DNA of 64,000 bases from Blasia pusilla (lineage: Eukaryota > Marchantiophyta > Marchantiopsida > Blasiales): positions 17,484,001-17,548,000 of the forward strand of contig CM114275.1 of the NCBI GenBank assembly GCA_050084515.1, in the 5' to 3' direction. Positions within the stretch are counted from its first letter, which is position 1. Every line of letters begins with the position of its first letter. The position numbers were made by a program, and so were the translations under genes. The notes below the pieces were generated by a model. It saw nothing but the letters and a program-made list of their open reading frames with translations. It had not been told where the DNA came from and did not search any database. Of the stretch, positions 54,961 to 64,000 are shown in pieces.

Positions 54961-55541
54961 ATTTGAGATTTATTTCATTTACAAAAAGAGAATAAGAGAG
55001 TGAGAGAGCTTGAATGGAGGAGCTCGTTGTTGGTATAGATTGGGGACCGTGTGCCCCGTTCAGCAGCTCATGGGAGTGCTCACCGGAGCAAGAGCCGTTT
55101 GATTTTACTGTTGCTTTGCCAATTTTTTGTGTGGAAGAGTGGCGCACGGAAGCGCTGCCAAAATTTCCTTAGAGATTGAGTATGGGGGCGGATTGCCCCA
55201 TGCCAATGCTCTCAGGAGCACCATGCACCTCTTTGATTTCTGATTTTAGAGGTTTGAAATTTTCATTGGGAGAAATCAGCGGAAGCGCTGCCAAATTTTT
55301 TGTAGGAGTGCAGATTGAAGAGCTGCACAACAGTCCCTGACAGATTTTATGGGAAGGTCAAATGAAGAAAAAAATTAATTTTGTTGTAGATCGGGAAGCT
55401 CTGTACGTTGTGGAAGAAACGACGCTCAATTTGAAATTGTGAGCAAGAAGTTATGATCATTTTTGTGAAGCTCCCATAGCCATCGCGTGAGGAAGGAGCA
55501 AATTTTGAAATCCAACCCAATTTTTTTTTGGTTTTTTTCCA
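54961..55541. other. No gene seen
   Basis: Non-coding DNA up to the Helitron-like start at 55542. Confidence 0.45.
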
Positions 55542-55559
55542 TCTATACTATTATTGGAG

Positions 55560-56435
55560 AGTGGCTTCTCATGCCGTAGGTACCTCAACATCCAACACAT
55601 GGATTTTTTGGCCACATACGTTCTAACTCTTGTCGTCCGAAAATGCATTTTCCGTGCTACTTCGGGTAGCCCTCGCATGCTCCGGAAAGAGTCTTTCGTG
55701 AAACTATTGTGGGGCATGGGATTGCCTCACACTTCAGGAATGGTTTTAGGCTGGAACTCCATCCGATTCAATATAACGACCTTTTCAATTTCGATTGTGT
55801 AAACCGTTAGGGACTTTCAAATGTGGTTTGTTCATGGATGAGATTTGAGAGGCCGACAAAGGGACTACAAGGGGTTTAAGGGTTTCAAACTTTCAGGGTC
55901 GATAGCACTTATTGTGCTTATTTTAGTGAAAGCGCTCATACACCTTGATGTATGTATGTGTCCTCTTTATTTCCTCGCGCACCAGACAACACAATGACAT
56001 ATATTCCAGCTTTATTTTCACCTTCAGAAAGATTACATACGTAGATGTTGTTCTATAGGACAGGGATGTTGTTACATATGTAGATGTTGTTCTATAGGAC
56101 ACAATATGTGTCCGATTTCCATTTTGCACTGTCCACTAACAAATTTGCTTTCTACATCTCAGGTTTTTATACAGGCCCAAGTGTTGCAGCGTGTAGAAGG
56201 GGAAGTGCCCGAGTCTTGCAACTGAAACTTCAACTCCCAACGGCGTGTAGAAGTTGAAGTGTCCAAGTGTTTAGCTATCATCCGAGTCTTGCAACTGAAA
56301 CTTCAGCTCCTAATAGCTTTCGAAGTCCTCCCAAGTCGCCTTTGAGTGATCACACATCCAATGTAGCCCCATCTTTGCAAGAGTCCTCAAGAGTTCCTAG
56401 GTGCGTTCATTCCTACTCTACACCCATCTAGACAG
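55560..56435. repeat. Non-coding Helitron part with short tandem repeats
   Basis: 'GTAGATGTTGTTCTATAGGA' occurs twice (near 56042 and 56078). A further pair, 'CGAGTCTTGCAACTGAAACT' near 56209 and 56284, with 'GGCGTGTAGAAG'-like words, forms a roughly 75-bp tandem repeat. No gene seen. Confidence 0.6.
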
Positions 56436-56551
56436 AGAAGGAACGAGGCCGTTGCATCTTCTAGAATAGTTGCTTTATTGTTACATAGAGGACGTACTGC
56501 ACATTCACGCTTCAAGATACCCATCAATCTTCATGAGAGATCTACTTGCAA

Positions 56552-56678
56552 GTAAGTGCCTTCTAGATTTATGCTCTTATTATAATTGTATCAATACATA
56601 CATACATGTTAATAACTCAAAGTAATACAAGTTTGATGCCTGATACATGTTTAATATACTTTAATGTGTTGTTTGTAG
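56552..56678 (+). other. Conserved intron of the Helitron helicase (copy C)
   Basis: 127 bp, GTAAGT donor after 'STCK' and TTTGTAG acceptor before 'LLVNSDGPRL', the same place as in copies A and B. Confidence 0.7.
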
Positions 56679-56767
56679 TTTATTGGTCAATAGTGATGGA
56701 CCACGCTTAATCCGTGCCGCGATGCTCATTATATGGGATGAAGTGCCTATGGCTTATCGTCATGCAT

Positions 56768-57770
56768 TGTCGCGCCCCTACTCTCCTTGAACGTCAATCT
56801 TTAGTGTTGCGGAAGCGTGCGTTTAGTAGGTCACGAACTCATCGCCGATCTGCACCCAAACACGCACTCTTGTTAGTCGGGTTTGGGCCAACCGGTGTTC
56901 CAACCCACCGAGTCCTCAACTCGGCGTCTCATCAAGCTCAACCTTCCTTAGTTCCTAGCTTCCAAAATATGGCAAGTCCTTCAAGACTTGGAACAGACTT
57001 CCTGGTTAGTCCAGGGATCTGAAACGGCCCTTGCGCGCCTAGCGATCGCAACTGTTCAACGGTCCTCGGGTGAGTTCCGAACCGAGACCCAAGTAATTGA
57101 GTCGCGGCGTGAAATCCAAGAGGGATGTCTAAAATCGCCTCAATGGACTTGGTGCAGGTTTTCCAACCCAACGCCCAAACTCGCATTCCGTTCCATGCCC
57201 TTGAACCGCCCCGCGGCGCCCAAAGTGGGGTTTGGGTTCCAAGCACTCTCGGAGACCTTCCCCCTTACTAGTACTTCTGGGATTCTCCAATAACCCCTCC
57301 CCTTTGGGAAAAGAGGGTCGGGCCCTTCATTATGGCCCTCAACCCGACTCCACTTACAGTCGTTTTCGGATTGTATCTCAGCCGCTGCTTATGCGTTTGC
57401 AGCGATCTTTGGTGCGTTTAGACCGGCTCTCCATAAGCTTTCCAACGCACCCTTATTTTCTCCAAACGCATATTGGCGCTAAAAGTTATGTCCATAAATA
57501 TAGTCGGAAACTCTCAAACGCTAGTGGCGTTCCAAATCCGGATCTTCCTTTTGGCAACCCACTTCCTAGACTCGACTTCTTTCAAGTCTCATTTCGCGTT
57601 TGGTCCAGCTTTCTCAGTCGCGACCATAACACCTGAAACGCGACTCCTCGCTCGCGTCTCGTCTCTTGTCTCCTCTTTGAGACAACTCCAACGCGCAAAC
57701 CATCTTAGCGTGAGCCCGCTAATGTTCCGATGTTCCGCTTGGCACTTGTTTGGTCATGAGGGTCGCGACA
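56768..57770 (-). repeat. Solo LTR of the chromovirus family, target duplication TGCAT
   Basis: 1003 bp, ends TGTCGCGCCCC and GGTCGCGACA, flanks TGCAT at 56763-56767 and 57771-57775. It splits a helicase exon between 'RHA' and 'LKAVNQTL'. It is closest to the chromovirus LTRs at 45299 and 51342. Confidence 0.95.
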
Positions 57771-59129
57771 TGCATTTAAGGCAGTTAATCAAACTTTATA
57801 AGATATCATGGGAGCAGTCTTTGATGATTTATCACATATACCATTCAGCAACAACTCACAATATTTGGTGGTGACTCTCACAAAGTCTTGCATGTTGTTT
57901 GTCATGGGGATCATCCAGAAATCATTCAAGTCACGATAAAAAGAACATCTCTATGGTCTTATGTAAAGGTGATGAAATTGACGATAAACATGTGAGTGCA
58001 AAGGTTGGAAGGTCGTTTGCGTGTTGAAAAAAAATCTTTTGCTGATTGGTTGTTAAAGGTGGGAGAGGGTTGTGTACCTTTGCAATCTCATTTGGGAGAA
58101 GACTATATAAAATTACCGTCTGAAGTGGTTACTAATAGTAACAGAATATGCGATCTTATTGAATATTATCCACGGAATATCTCCCAACCAATTCCATGAC
58201 ATTAACTTCTTGAGAGATACGGCTATTTTGACACCAAGGAATAGAGATGTTGATGACATTAATGCAGATGTCATGTCACGATTTCCTAGACATGGAATAC
58301 TAATTTTGCACATTTCTTTAAGAATTTGCTTTGTTTATTTATTCTTGGATATTAATAAAACTTTATTCCTCACTAATTCGTTATAACGAATTGGTTCATG
58401 AACATACATACCTTAGTGTTGACTTTACTGCGAATGAGGAGATAAGCCATGTATATCCGACTGAATTTTTGAACGCGTGCTTACCTTCCGGGCTACCTCT
58501 ACATTGTTTGCTTTTGAAGATTGGTACACCAATCATGCTCATGCGGAACATGAATGGATCACAGGGACAAACAAACGTGACAAGATTGGCAATTCCTGGA
58601 TGTATGAATCATTGTGTAGATGCAAAAATCATCACCGGAAGAATATTGGAGATCTAGTTTTTATTCCACGTATACCATTGATTGCCTCCGATTCTGATTT
58701 GCCATTTGATCTACGTAAGTTTCAATTCCCTATTCGTCGAGCCTTTGCAATGACTATTAATAAATCTGAAGGTCAAACTCTACAAAAGGTAAGAATTTAT
58801 TTGCCCACTCCCATTTTTCCTCATGATCAATTGTACGTAGCATTATTTAGGGTGGTGAAAAAGAATTCCATTCACATCATGATTGGAAATGATGAACATT
58901 CAAATGAGGAAGGTAACTACACACAAAATGTAGTGTATAAATATTCGACTGAAATAAAAATCTATAGTAGTATGGAAGAGTGCCTTTATTTACAACTCTA
59001 TGGCAACGGGCAGCAAGAAAACGTGTCACGTGTTATGGGAAAAAAATGTTTGAATTTGTATATGATATGATTAATCATATTAATCACACAAATTTCAAAC
59101 TCTTCGAAACACTCTTTTGAAGTACACCT

Positions 59130-59163
59130 AATATTAAACACCTATCCACGTGTTTAATATTAA
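59130..59163. repeat. Perfect 13-bp AT-rich hairpin after Helitron C
   Basis: TAATATTAAACAC and its exact complement flank an 8-base loop, about 60 bases beyond the helicase stop. No CTRR follows, so a Helitron 3' end is only suspected. Confidence 0.6.
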
Positions 59164-59165
59164 GA

Positions 59166-59609
59166 GTGTCCCCTTACGGAACCGAGTACCATTACATGAC
59201 CGCCTCGCTCGCTTTGCAGAGAACCCCGTTACGTAAAAGAAGTGTGAACTTCTTCCATCTCCTCCGTGGATGGGTTTCGCAACTCTCCTCGTCGCGTGGT
59301 ATAGTAACGGTAACAGGCAGTAGGGGTGCTAAGGTCAACGGAGGTCTGTCCCGGTTCCAGCATTGTGCAAGCCGAGATGTCAATAAGCGCTCCTCTTTGA
59401 GACCACCGAAGACTCGGCTCTTGACAGAATCAAGTTTGGACATCGTAGGGTTTGGACATGAGGAAGTGCCGATATATTTGAAAGAATACGCAGTGCTGGC
59501 CTGCAGAGATGGAGACACCTTAGGAAAACCAAAAAAAAAGTGTCTGATGTGTAGATCGGATAGCGGATTTTTGACAAACTATGCAATTCGTGCTATCTCT
59601 AATAATTGA
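59166..59609 (+). CDS. Unrecognised ORF, 147 residues
   Basis: Open frame 'MSPYGTEYHYMTASLALQRT' to the stop at 59609. The N-terminus is Arg/Ser/Leu-rich without acids for about 40 residues, like an organelle-targeting peptide. There is no known domain; 'CLMCRSDSGF' at the end has a single CX2C. It may be a first exon of a gene to the right, or chance, since it starts right after the Helitron hairpin. Low confidence. Confidence 0.25.
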   Translation: MSPYGTEYHYMTASLALQRTPLRKRSVNFFHLLRGWVSQLSSSRGIVTVTGSRGAKVNGGLSRFQHCASRDVNKRSSLRPPKTRLLTESSLDIVGFGHEEVPIYLKEYAVLACRDGDTLGKPKKKCLMCRSDSGFLTNYAIRAISNN

Positions 59610-60184
59610 ACATGCGAGGGGACTTTGCGTTTCAGGGCAGTTTGCGCTTACGATGTGAAGCAATATCAGATACTGGCGAAAAATGAGCACGTTTGAATGT
59701 CAAGGAAGGTGAATTAAGAAGACGGTGGTATTTTGTAAGTTTTGTAAGCTCACTATATGCTCGCGCGTGTCTTGAGTGTGAGGGGGACCCGCCTACAAAT
59801 AACTTCTTTGGACTTTCAGTCGTGGGAGTAGTCGCAATTATTTTGCGAAATTGGAACCTGGGCGTTTATGAATCCTGCAACTTTTCGTTCCTGGGGAATT
59901 GGCTCATGGGACTCGTGGCTTGTCAGGCGATCACTTAGCTGGATTGAACCGCAGCCTTTGCGCGAGGTCATCGTTTCCAATATTGAGTCCAATTCAGGTA
60001 TATAGCTCGAATCGAGTTACCACGCAGTAGTCAGTGATTTTGAGCCTCAAAATTACGTGTAGAATGTGAATGCGAAAGTGTTACGCGAGCACGGTTTCAA
60101 TCAAACAAACTACAACCAGATAGTATTCCGAAGACCCCCCTGTTTGATTCTCTGCCGTTGGTGGAGAATTCGGCTCAGATTCTG
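59610..60184. other. No gene seen
   Basis: One short frame (59693-59938) lacks recognisable features. Confidence 0.4.
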
Positions 60185-60846
60185 TGCACTAGGCATTACA
60201 TTGGTACGTTAGTATCATTGCATCTATTGTCTTTTCAGAGGACTTTTCAGCACGCTCCGATTTCAATAAGAAACCTTTAGTTCCATGACTATATAATTAA
60301 TATTACTAATGCCAGGAGCGTCGTTTTAAAGAGAGCACATTTAATGTGCACTCTTCAACAATTTGCAATTACAATCTCCACTACAAGTCTGTCTCTCTAG
60401 TACACAACCCGTTCCCTGTTACAAACTCAAAAAAAGATTTTCTTGCTGCCCGCAGTATGAGAAACATTTTCTTGATACCCATGCATCAAACAGATAGGTG
60501 TTTGCAAATCAATTAGCCAGTCTCCAATGATAATATAGATGTGTACTTTACACACAAATGACGAACTTAAGTTACATGCCTTTTATTGTGACTGGGCTTT
60601 TCTAATCCTACCTCTGCACTAGGCATTTCATTCCTATTGCGTCTATTATCTTTTCAGACGACTTTCCCGAACGCTCTGATTCCAAATAGAAACCCTTACT
60701 TCCACAACTATATAATTAATATTTCTAATGCAATGTGTGTCGTTTTGAAGAGAGCACATTTAAGAAAAAGTGTGTACTTTAAACACAGATGACGAACTTA
60801 AGTTACATGCCTTTTATCGTACCTGGCCGGATCTATTCCTACCTCT
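60185..60846. repeat. Tandem duplication split by a Helitron-terminus-like insertion
   Basis: 'GCACTAGGCATT', 'ATCTTTTCAGANGACTTT', 'ACTATATAATTAATATT' and 'GAGAGCACATTTAA' recur at 60188-60362 and 60616-60770, and 'GACGAACTTAAGTTACATGC' at about 60559 and 60789, a unit of about 230 bp. Between the copies, about 60363-60540 contains 'AGATAGGTGTTTGCAAATCA', ending on the minus strand with A|TCTATATTATCATTGGAG, as in the other Helitron-like ends. Confidence 0.65.
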
Positions 60847-60903
60847 TAATTAGGTCAGACTGTTAGTGTTCTCCCTATCCAATTTAACTCACTTGCAAGG
60901 AAT

Positions 60904-61850
60904 TTGATTGAGATATATAATGTTAAAAATGGATTCTGTCAACTCATCCATCTGTCTCGTTCATCATTACAGAATGAGGTAAGGATGTATTTTGTAAGAG
61001 GCGTGGCAAGCATTTTGCGGAAAGGCTCTGTAGGTGCTCCAGATGAATTAAGCCAAGGATCAGAGGGTCACACGCAGAACCTAGCAGCTCAACCCCTATA
61101 TTGGCAGGAAGTTCTGTTCAGGTGACAATTGCCTTCTGAGATAACTAATTGCTGAGCATATCTATCCCTTCAGCTGCTATTCTTATATGTGGTTCTGTAT
61201 GAATCAAAGTTCTCATATACTTCTTCTGTTGGTGTGGATATGGACGGCCAACATCATTGCAGTGGTGACAATGAAGAGGAGGGCCATCTGGATGGCCTAT
61301 GGGAAGCTTATCAACATGCATCTGGACAGGTGGTTTCTTGTGCTTCTGTCTGCAATCTATTTTCCCTTTGTTGAAGGTGAGTTTGTTCTTTGGAGTAGTA
61401 AGAAATATGCCTGTTCTTATTGGAGATTGTGATGCTTCACACTTTCAACATCCTCCAAAAAGTTTCAAGACCAGCAATTCTTCAAAGCCTCTTATGCTCC
61501 ACTGAATTCTCATAACGTGAAATATGTTGACCCATTCTGGCAGGATGAGAAAAAAAGGGCCTTGGAAGCATTTCTGACAAAGTTTATTCAGACCTACAAG
61601 AACTGGACTCCTGTGGATGTTGAAACAAGGGTGGCTCTTCCTTCTTTTCATGAAGGAGGAGGTTTTGTGGCTGGATCCTCCGAACAAAAAGAGCATACTT
61701 ATTACTTAAGAGAAGGTACCAGTGTGGGGTGTATGAAAGGCCATCCGACAAAAGTGGTCGTGGGACTCATTCAGGAGCTCAAAGCTGTGATACAGTCCAT
61801 CTCAGAGTGTAAGTGTGAGTGCATTCTGCACTGGTTAATCCTTTGACTAA
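60904..61850 (+). CDS. Possible exons of an unidentified host gene
   Basis: Plus-strand frames follow one another with splice-like borders: 60975-61122 ('EVRMYFVRGVASILRKGSV'), 61189-61370 ('SSVGVDMDGQHHCSGDNEEE' and 'GHLDGLWEAYQHASGQ') and 61517-61846 ('RALEAFLTKFIQTYKNWTPV', 'GCMKGHPTKVVVGLIQELKA'). A GT-rich donor lies near 61376 and AG borders near 61430. The last block is faintly like the N-terminus of plant BEACH-domain (SPIRRIG/LvsA-type) proteins, from memory only. No start or end of the gene is evident, and stops between blocks could also mean a pseudogene. Confidence 0.35.
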
Positions 61851-62490
61851 ATATTGGAACGAGTTCTTCGCATCATACTCTGAATCCTTAATTTTCTCTC
61901 GGTAGTCGAATCTATTAATCTACAGTGCATGACACCATGTTGTGGAGATTGTAATCGCAAATGTTCTTACAGGCCTGTGCTAGTTGAGGAAGAGAATGCC
62001 AAGAAGAGGTTTTTTCTTTTGGAGGTCGTTTTGTTCCTTTACCTCTAATTTCTTTCTGGCCTAACTTCCTTCTTCTGGAGAACAGTAATGAGATACTTTG
62101 CTCTGGAATTGCTAGCTAGGTGTTCATGTCTTGAGCTTAAATAAACTACTACGGCTTTCACACTTTTTACATCTGTTCTATATCAGGCTTGGATTTTCTT
62201 TCCTTGCTGGTGAGGTTCATCCTTCACCTCGCAACAGGGTGCATGTTTCAGGGCTATCAGGTGCAATAGAGTAATGTTTATTTATCTTTTGAAGAAGGGA
62301 TTTGGAACTCAGATGTCACAAATATCATGAAGATGTAATAGATCAGCACTTAGATATGCAATTCTTATGTGCATGAGCAATTCTAGATTAAGCTTATTTA
62401 TGTCAACACAGACGACATCCCTGTGAGTTGTCAGTGAATAATTGGATAAGTGAATGAGGTTTTGGAGGAAGAGGTGGGCGGGGGAGGGGA
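61851..62490. other. No gene seen
   Basis: Non-coding between the exon cluster and the LINE; if the exon cluster is a real gene this may be an intron. Confidence 0.4.
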
Positions 62491-62496
62491 AGGAGG

Positions 62497-63547
62497 GTGA
62501 GATGGGGGTTAGAGACTGTAGAAATTGTGGGTGAGTACATATACCTGGGGGTACAGCTCAAACCCAACAACCATTGGAGAACCAATGGAAGTCGCAACAA
62601 GATCAATGCAGGATTGAGGGGTTTACACTTGCTGCAATCCAACTGCAGAAGAATGGAACTCTGGCATACTCCATCTCTTCAAAGCTCTCGTGATCCCAGC
62701 CACACTATATGCATCTGAGGTGTGGGGCCCCAGCCCCAAGGCATGGCCCCAAGGTCTAGAGGTCCCCCAGAAACTCTTCATGCGACAGAGTCTGGGCATT
62801 AGGAAAACCACTCCCCACGACATTCTACTGGCTGAGTTTGGGGATGTCCCAATGGAGATTCATGCTTTTAAAAATCTGATCACATTCCTCCAACACCTCC
62901 AGGATATCTGCGAGGATGATCCCAATCCTCTCTAAGCCATAGCCTTTGAGGTTTCTAAAAGTAGTGCAACTCTTGGGGCAAAAAATTGGCACTATGACTG
63001 CAAGGAGTGGCTCATGAAATGGGAAATCTCCATGGATGACCTGCCCACGGCCACCCACCAGGACCTGGCTGAACAACTACACAGCAATTACATCTCCACC
63101 AACTGGGGTTGGCACCAGCGACTTTGGGAAACCAGGGGGAATACATCTCACAAAAATGGATAAAAATTGAGGGGCTACCACACCCTCATGATCATGCAGC
63201 AAGCCTCTTACATCTCTGCCCCCATTCCCACTAAATTACGTCATACATTAGCGAGATTCAGATGTGGCTCAACTGACCTTGAGATTGAGAAAGGAAAATT
63301 CTCACAGAAGAAAAGAGAAGATAGATTGTGTAGATTTTGCAACTTGGGGCTCATTGATCATGAACAGCATTACCTCTTCGACTGCACCTTTCACAATCAC
63401 ATTAGACTTGACTTCCCAGGTCTCTTGGCTCACCCGGCTCTCAAGGTCTTCGAATTTATGGCTAGGCAGAATCAGATTCAGATGGCTAAATTCTTACACA
63501 GTTTTGTGAAGACTAGGGAAAATCACCTGGCACAAAGGGCCTCTTAG
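62497..63547 (+). pseudogene. LINE ORF2 C-terminal part
   Basis: It begins with 'EIVGEYIYLGVQLKPNNHW' and 'INAGLRGLHLLQSNCRRMEL', the segment after RT in LINE proteins ('F.YLGV'), then in the next frame 'LVIPATLYASEVWGPSPKAW' and 'MRQSLGIRKTTPHDILLAEF' (62690-62935). Frame 63167-63547 gives 'KLRHTLARFRCGSTDLEIEK' and the Cys/His module 'CRFCNLGLIDHEQHYLFDC' (CX2C...HX4C), usual at LINE C-termini. Frame changes at 62718 and 62935 and stops in 62936-63166 disable it. The stop codon lies in the loop of the 3' hairpin. Confidence 0.8.
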
Positions 63548-63553
63548 GCCCTT
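63535..63553 (+). other. 3' stem-loop of the LINE, copy 1
   Basis: 8-bp stem AAGGGCCT/AGGCCCTT with loop CTT, spanning the stop codon. Confidence 0.8.
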
Positions 63554-63589
63554 GCTGGTGCTTTGCTAGTTCTTTATTCAAGTTGTTAA

Positions 63590-63730
63590 TTCTTCAAAAC
63601 TCAGTCCTATGGCCCTGTGGGGTCCCCGTGGACAATAAATCTATTCATTCATTCATTCCTCCCAAAACTAAGTCCCATGGCCTTGTGGGGTCCCCGTGGA
63701 CAATAAATCTATTCATTCATTCATTCTTTT
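63590..63730 (+). repeat. Tandem LINE 3'-UTR tails
   Basis: Two consecutive copies of a roughly 65-bp unit with 'GTGGGGTCCCCGTGGACAAT' and 'AAATCTATTCATTCATTC' (near 63615-63656 and 63686-63727). A third lies at 63887-63929. Confidence 0.9.
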
Positions 63731-63931
63731 GATTCTAAGCAGAATCAGGTTGAGATGTTCAGGTCCTACATCAGTGTGTGAAGACTAGAGAAAATCACCT
63801 GGCAGTAAGGACCTCGTAGGTCCTTGCTGTTGATGGTACTTTCTTTCAGACTGCAGCAAAGTTTTGCAAAGCTAAGTCCCATGGCCCTGTGGGGTCCCCG
63901 TGGACAATCAATCTATTCATTCATTCATCGA
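63727..63931 (+). mobile_element. Second LINE copy, severely 5'-truncated
   Basis: It matches 63460-63660 from the end of ORF2 through the tail: 'AGCAGAATCAGGTTGAGATG', 'GAAGACTAGAGAAAATCACC', then the hairpin and 'GTGGGGTCCCCGTGGACAAT'. It lies head-to-tail directly after the tail of the first copy. Confidence 0.8.
63807..63825 (+). other. 3' stem-loop of the LINE, copy 2
   Basis: 8-bp stem AAGGACCT/AGGTCCTT, loop CGT. One base pair differs from copy 1 and pairing is kept by a matching change in the other arm. Confidence 0.85.
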
Positions 63932-64000
63932 TCACCTACTGTAAGTCAGATGAGAAGGATTTGGATGTAACTAGTGATTGATGGTGCTTAGTGGGGCCTG

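Larger units (their letters stand above)
55542..59070 (+). mobile_element. Helitron C, decayed, split by a solo LTR
   Basis: The left end A|TCTATACTATTATTGGAGAG fits a plant Helitron 5' terminus. Helicase exons run from 56440 to 59070, interrupted by the solo LTR 56768-57770. No Rep domain is seen between 55.6 and 56.4 kb, so the terminus and helicase may belong to different insertions. The 3' end (CTRR) is not identified; an AT-rich hairpin follows at 59130. Confidence 0.55.
56440..59070 (+). pseudogene. Helitron C: PIF1-like helicase
   Basis: Blocks in order: 'IVALLLHRGRTAHSRFKIPI' (56465-56525), an intron 56552-56678, 'MLIIWDEVPMAYRHA' (56722-56766), a solo LTR, 'NQTL' and 'RTSLWSYVKVMKLTINM' (57940-57990), 'LLKVGEGCVPLQSHLGEDYI', 'RDVDDINADVMSRFPR' (58247-58290), 'YPTEFLNACLPSGLPLHCLL' (58455-58515) and, to the stop at 59070, 'IPRIPLIASDSDLPFDLRKF' with 'INKSEGQTLQKVRIYLPTPI'. 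These are the C-terminal SF1 helicase motifs of Helitron RepHel. ORF 58477-59070 is the longest intact part. Walker A is missing. Confidence 0.85.
62490..63660 (+). mobile_element. Non-LTR retrotransposon (LINE) 3' end
   Basis: 5'-truncated. It contains the C-terminal region of a LINE ORF2-type protein, a 3' stem-loop and a short tail of CATT/ATTC repeats (63643-63660). No target duplication could be assigned because the left end is undefined. Confidence 0.75.

Noticed and set aside
59130-59163. Helitron 3' terminal hairpin
   Set aside because: The hairpin is perfect but AT-rich, and no CTRR-T follows at the expected distance, so it is kept only as a repeat.

Overview
The window looks like repeat-rich nuclear DNA of a green plant. 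One clear host gene is present: an intronless PAM68-like photosystem II assembly factor with a chloroplast-transit-like N-terminus (27372-27995, +). The LTR retrotransposons prime from initiator-Met-tRNA-like sites and the Helitrons are plant-type. A bryophyte, fern, lycophyte or charophyte-like streptophyte seems possible, but the sequence alone does not settle it. Nearly everything else is nested, decayed transposable elements; I see no CRISPR array, operon or prokaryotic signal.

Left part (1-15 kb): 1-1.98 kb is non-coding with an imperfect direct repeat. 1.98-10.14 kb is a truncated minus-strand Ty3/gypsy-type element (copy 1) with gag, two CCHC knuckles, a DSG aspartic protease and the start of a captured C5-cytosine methyltransferase. 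It is split by a Ty1/copia element (3755-8827, target duplication TACCA). 12-15 kb holds an LTR fragment, a probable non-autonomous LTR element with a coiled-coil ORF, and a copia LTR fragment.

Middle (15-33 kb): a long decayed Helitron (about 15-26.7 kb) contains a second copia element (15434-19676, target duplication GAGGT, reverse transcriptase deleted), a tandemly triplicated exon, a mitochondrial-type LSU rRNA fragment and a 312-bp hAT-like MITE. The PAM68-like gene follows. Further Helitron helicase fragments lie at 30.1-31.8 kb (+) and 32.4-32.9 kb (-).

Right-centre (33-52.4 kb): the most interesting object is gypsy-type copy 2 (about 35.6-45.3 kb, minus). Its order is gag, protease, C5-cytosine methyltransferase, reverse transcriptase, RNase H, integrase, degenerate PHD finger. 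The methyltransferase and reverse transcriptase lie in one reading frame of about 2.2 kb, broken only by stop codons. Copy 2 is interrupted by two solo LTRs and ends at a full-length chromovirus (45299-52342, target duplication TCAAC) that carries a chromodomain after its integrase. The same roughly 1-kb LTR family supplies four solo LTRs with recognisable target duplications, at 34099, 36883, 41388 and 56768.

Right end (52.4-64 kb): Helitron termini, a third integrase fragment of the methyltransferase family, a long (GA)n tract, a Helitron helicase split by a solo LTR, a poorly identified exon cluster (60.9-61.85 kb), and the 3' end of a non-LTR retrotransposon with a second 5'-truncated copy behind it. 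Both LINE ends share a stem-loop that differs by a compensatory base pair.
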